The translations under genes and the position numbers were made by a program. 14,808 nucleotides of DNA from CBDUQI01 sp965369325 (GTDB lineage Bacteria; Pseudomonadota; Gammaproteobacteria; Steroidobacterales; JBCBZW01), in NCBI GenBank assembly GCA_965369325.1, contig CBDUQI010000150.1:1-14808 (forward strand). The letters are read 5' to 3'. Below the pieces are notes generated by a model. That model worked only from the letters and a program-made list of their open reading frames with translations. It was not told where the DNA came from and did not search any database. This document shows positions 13,268-14,808 of the stretch, piece after piece; positions within the stretch are counted from its first letter, which is position 1; every line of letters begins with the position of its first letter.

Positions 13268-14155
13268 CTACTCCTGCGGCCGAGATGCCCACGCCAGGAA
13301 GGCTTCTATCTCCGGCGCCGTGCCGGCCACGGGCACTTGATGACCCGCGCCAGGGAACCGCACCAGACGCACTTCGTTACCTCGCTCCAGCAGATGCCGG
13401 TAAAGCCGATCAGCGTGGCCGACAGGCGTGCTCTGGTCGTCGGTGCCATGAAGCAGCAGGACAGGGGCCGAGATATTTCGATCGCTGAGCAGCAGCGAGC
13501 GGTCTGCGAATGCCTGGTCCGTCGTACCAGCCTCTCGCTCGATATTGGCGGCGATGGAGAGATAGGGCTCCACCCCTTCGCTCTTGAGCCCTTCATACGC
13601 CATCCTCAGATCGTATATCCCGCTTTCCAGGATCACGCCAGCGAGTCCCGGTGACCGCGTGGCCGCCATACTTGAGGCAACCGCCCCGCGGCTGCGCCCG
13701 TGCAAAAACACCTGATCGCTGCGCGTCGCGGCGTGCTCGCGCAACGCGGCGACGGCGGTGGTGATGGCTCGCTGGCTCAACGGCCCGCAAAAGTCCATCG
13801 GCCCATCTGTGCCACCGTAACCCGCCTGCGATACCGCAGCGACCAGAAACCCCTTGCGTTGAAAAAGATCGAATAACGGATAGGGCGCAGGCGTGACTAA
13901 CATCGCGCGCGCGCCAGGGCGCTCGTCGCTGCCTTCGTCGGGCTCCTGATAGCCGTGCACGAATAAGATCGCGGGCCACGGCCCTTCCCCTTGCGCCGGG
14001 GCGCGCCACAACATCTCGATGCTCCGCCCGGCATCCTCTGGATCCACCAACAATTCGTAGTGTGCTTGCTGAGAAAATGCTGCCCCGTTTGCTGCCAACG
14101 ACAGAGCAGCCAGCAGCACCAGGCGCATCGGCCGGCGAATATTCATCTTCCACAT
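13268..14155 (-). CDS. secreted alpha/beta hydrolase (prolyl-oligopeptidase / dienelactone-hydrolase-like)
   Basis: 295 residues from ATG 14155. MNIRRPMRLVLLAALSLAA with AFS-QQ is a signal peptide; ATG 14146 and 14128 are possible starts and no clear ribosome-binding site decides between them. The serine nucleophile is Ser155 in LHGRSRGA (GxSxG), the oxyanion region is FVHGYQEPDEG, the acid is Asp239 or Asp240 in LLHGTDDQSTP, and the histidine is His272 in GAGHQVP. The triad and order match the alpha/beta-hydrolase fold without a propeller or lid domain. Likely a periplasmic or secreted esterase or peptidase; the substrate cannot be told. A minus-strand TACAAT at 14163-14168 is a good -10 box that would start transcription almost at the ATG. 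Confidence 0.9.
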   Translation of the reverse strand: MWKMNIRRPMRLVLLAALSLAANGAAFSQQAHYELLVDPEDAGRSIEMLWRAPAQGEGPWPAILFVHGYQEPDEGSDERPGARAMLVTPAPYPLFDLFQRKGFLVAAVSQAGYGGTDGPMDFCGPLSQRAITTAVAALREHAATRSDQVFLHGRSRGAVASSMAATRSPGLAGVILESGIYDLRMAYEGLKSEGVEPYLSIAANIEREAGTTDQAFADRSLLLSDRNISAPVLLLHGTDDQSTPVGHADRLYRHLLERGNEVRLVRFPGAGHQVPVAGTAPEIEAFLAWASRPQE

Positions 14156-14211
14156 ACCCGTTATTGTAGACGTTGTTGAAGGATCCCGGTGCATGCGGAC
14201 CTGCAACGTGA

Positions 14212-14240
14212 TTGACCGATGCGCCCAGGTGCTCGATACT
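14212..14240 (+). promoter_or_regulatory. sigma70 promoter of the truncated hemoglobin gene
   Basis: TTGACC (14212-14217), a 17-base spacer and GATACT (14235-14240, four of six to consensus). It predicts transcription from about 14247 and a leader of about 46 bases to ATG 14293. It also argues against the longer reading frame that would begin at 14212. It lies in the 137-base divergent gap with the hydrolase gene. Confidence 0.5.
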
Positions 14241-14292
14241 CCGGTGTCCTGCTCGCCCGATCAGCGTCACTATCTTCACGAGAGTCCCGACC

Positions 14293-14688
14293 ATGCCCTA
14301 CGGCGATCTAGATGCAACCTTTCAGGCCGCTGGCGGCGAAGCCGGCATTCGGGCGCTGGTGGACAGCTTCTACGACATCATGTCAACCAAGCCGGAGTAC
14401 ACGCGCATCCATCAATGGCATCCCGCCGACAACCAGCTCTCGCGCGATAAGCTGGCGCGCTTTCTGTGCGGCTGGATGGGCGGGCCACGTTTGTATCAGC
14501 AGGCATACGGGCCGATCAGCATTCCGGCCGTACATGCACATCTGCCGATTACCGAAGCAGAGCGCGATCAATGGTTGGGTTGCATGGACGAGGCGCTGGC
14601 ACAACAACCCTACCCCCAAACGCTGGTGAGCTACCTGCTACGGGAACTGGCGGTGCCAGCGAACCACGTGGTGCAGAAAAAAACTTGA
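14293..14688 (+). CDS. group II truncated hemoglobin
   Basis: 131 residues, full length for the family. The start at 14293 gives the usual short N-terminus; a GAGAG sits about 8 bases upstream. Key positions: Phe26-Tyr27 (Tyr B10) in LVDSFYDIM, His43 at CD1 in WHPAD, the FLCGWMGGPRLY segment, and Trp94 at G8 in ERDQWL. Counting 13 residues back from Trp94 places the proximal His at His81 (VHAHLPI), where most relatives have HAP; here it is HAH. The TrpG8 and TyrB10 set is diagnostic of group II. Members bind O2, NO or peroxide and are linked to nitrosative or oxidative stress defence or terminal-oxidase support; the exact role here is not shown. Cytoplasmic, monocistronic by context. Confidence 0.93.
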   Translation: MPYGDLDATFQAAGGEAGIRALVDSFYDIMSTKPEYTRIHQWHPADNQLSRDKLARFLCGWMGGPRLYQQAYGPISIPAVHAHLPITEAERDQWLGCMDEALAQQPYPQTLVSYLLRELAVPANHVVQKKT

Positions 14689-14726
14689 GCGCCTGCGGTT
14701 ACTGGCCGGGGATACTCCGTGTGTAG

Positions 14727-14808
14727 CTAACGCATCTCGCAAACATTTGCCAGCACCAGACTTGGGCCCTCCAGATCCGCCAGCCTTACGGCCAGCACTT
14801 TGCCAGCG
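14727..14808 (-). CDS. 3' end of an unidentified minus-strand gene
   Basis: On the minus strand the last 82 bases read without a stop as AGKVLAVRLADLEGPSLVLA followed by NVCEMR and TAG (14727-14729). The residue mix and GC-rich third positions look coding, and the gene would be convergent with the globin gene. The start lies beyond the window. The 26 residues are too few to name a family. Confidence 0.5.
   Translation of the reverse strand, partial: AGKVLAVRLADLEGPSLVLANVCEMR

Noticed and set aside
14212..14292. N-terminal extension of the truncated hemoglobin by 27 residues
   Set aside because: The bases include a good promoter (TTGACC-N17-GATACT), the extension is Cys/Pro/Arg-rich without family support, and the start at 14293 gives the usual globin length.

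Overview
The window is about 14.8 kb of GC-rich bacterial DNA, gene-dense, with short gaps, Gram-negative signal peptides and lipoboxes. The gene content (a cytochrome b561, a group II truncated globin, secreted choice-of-anchor B and SBBP-repeat proteins, and a lipoprotein with a polysaccharide-lyase-like module) suggests a free-living, possibly marine, gammaproteobacterium. That assignment rests on protein style and GC only; there is no rRNA, tRNA, mobile element, CRISPR array or phage gene in the window.

Layout. Positions 1-2871 (+): the 3' two thirds of a GlcD-type FAD-linked 2-hydroxyacid dehydrogenase, a full-length D-threonine aldolase family enzyme 23 bases downstream, and a small lipoprotein with a lysozyme-like transglycosylase domain overlapping the aldolase end by 7 bases. 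Positions 2918-8825 (+): a sigma70-like promoter, then three exported proteins in a row. These are two tandem choice-of-anchor B paralogues with different C-terminal modules, separated by a strong hairpin, and an SBBP seven-repeat propeller protein ending in a thrombospondin-type-3 stretch and two dockerin-like EF-hand repeats. Positions 8889-9808 (-): a two-gene, translationally coupled membrane unit of a small four-helix protein and a cytochrome b561. Positions 9978-11720 (-): a lipoprotein with a Pro/Asp linker, two DNRLRE-like beta modules and a C-terminal jelly-roll resembling PL14-type polysaccharide lyases. Positions 12034-14155 (-): an unknown secreted protein and, upstream of it, a secreted alpha/beta hydrolase. 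Positions 14212-14688 (+): a group II truncated hemoglobin with its own clear promoter. The last 82 bases carry the 3' end of an unidentified minus-strand gene.

How the genes may work together. The hydroxyacid dehydrogenase and D-threonine aldolase could be linked through glyoxylate and glycine or D-hydroxyamino acids. The three-gene cluster at 3.0-8.8 kb looks like a surface or secreted propeller set. The b561 and its coupled four-helix partner are the best candidate for a poorly described system, because the partner shows a resemblance to the heme-binding core of styrene oxide isomerase while lacking its catalytic residues. All family assignments were made by eye from motifs, without database searches.
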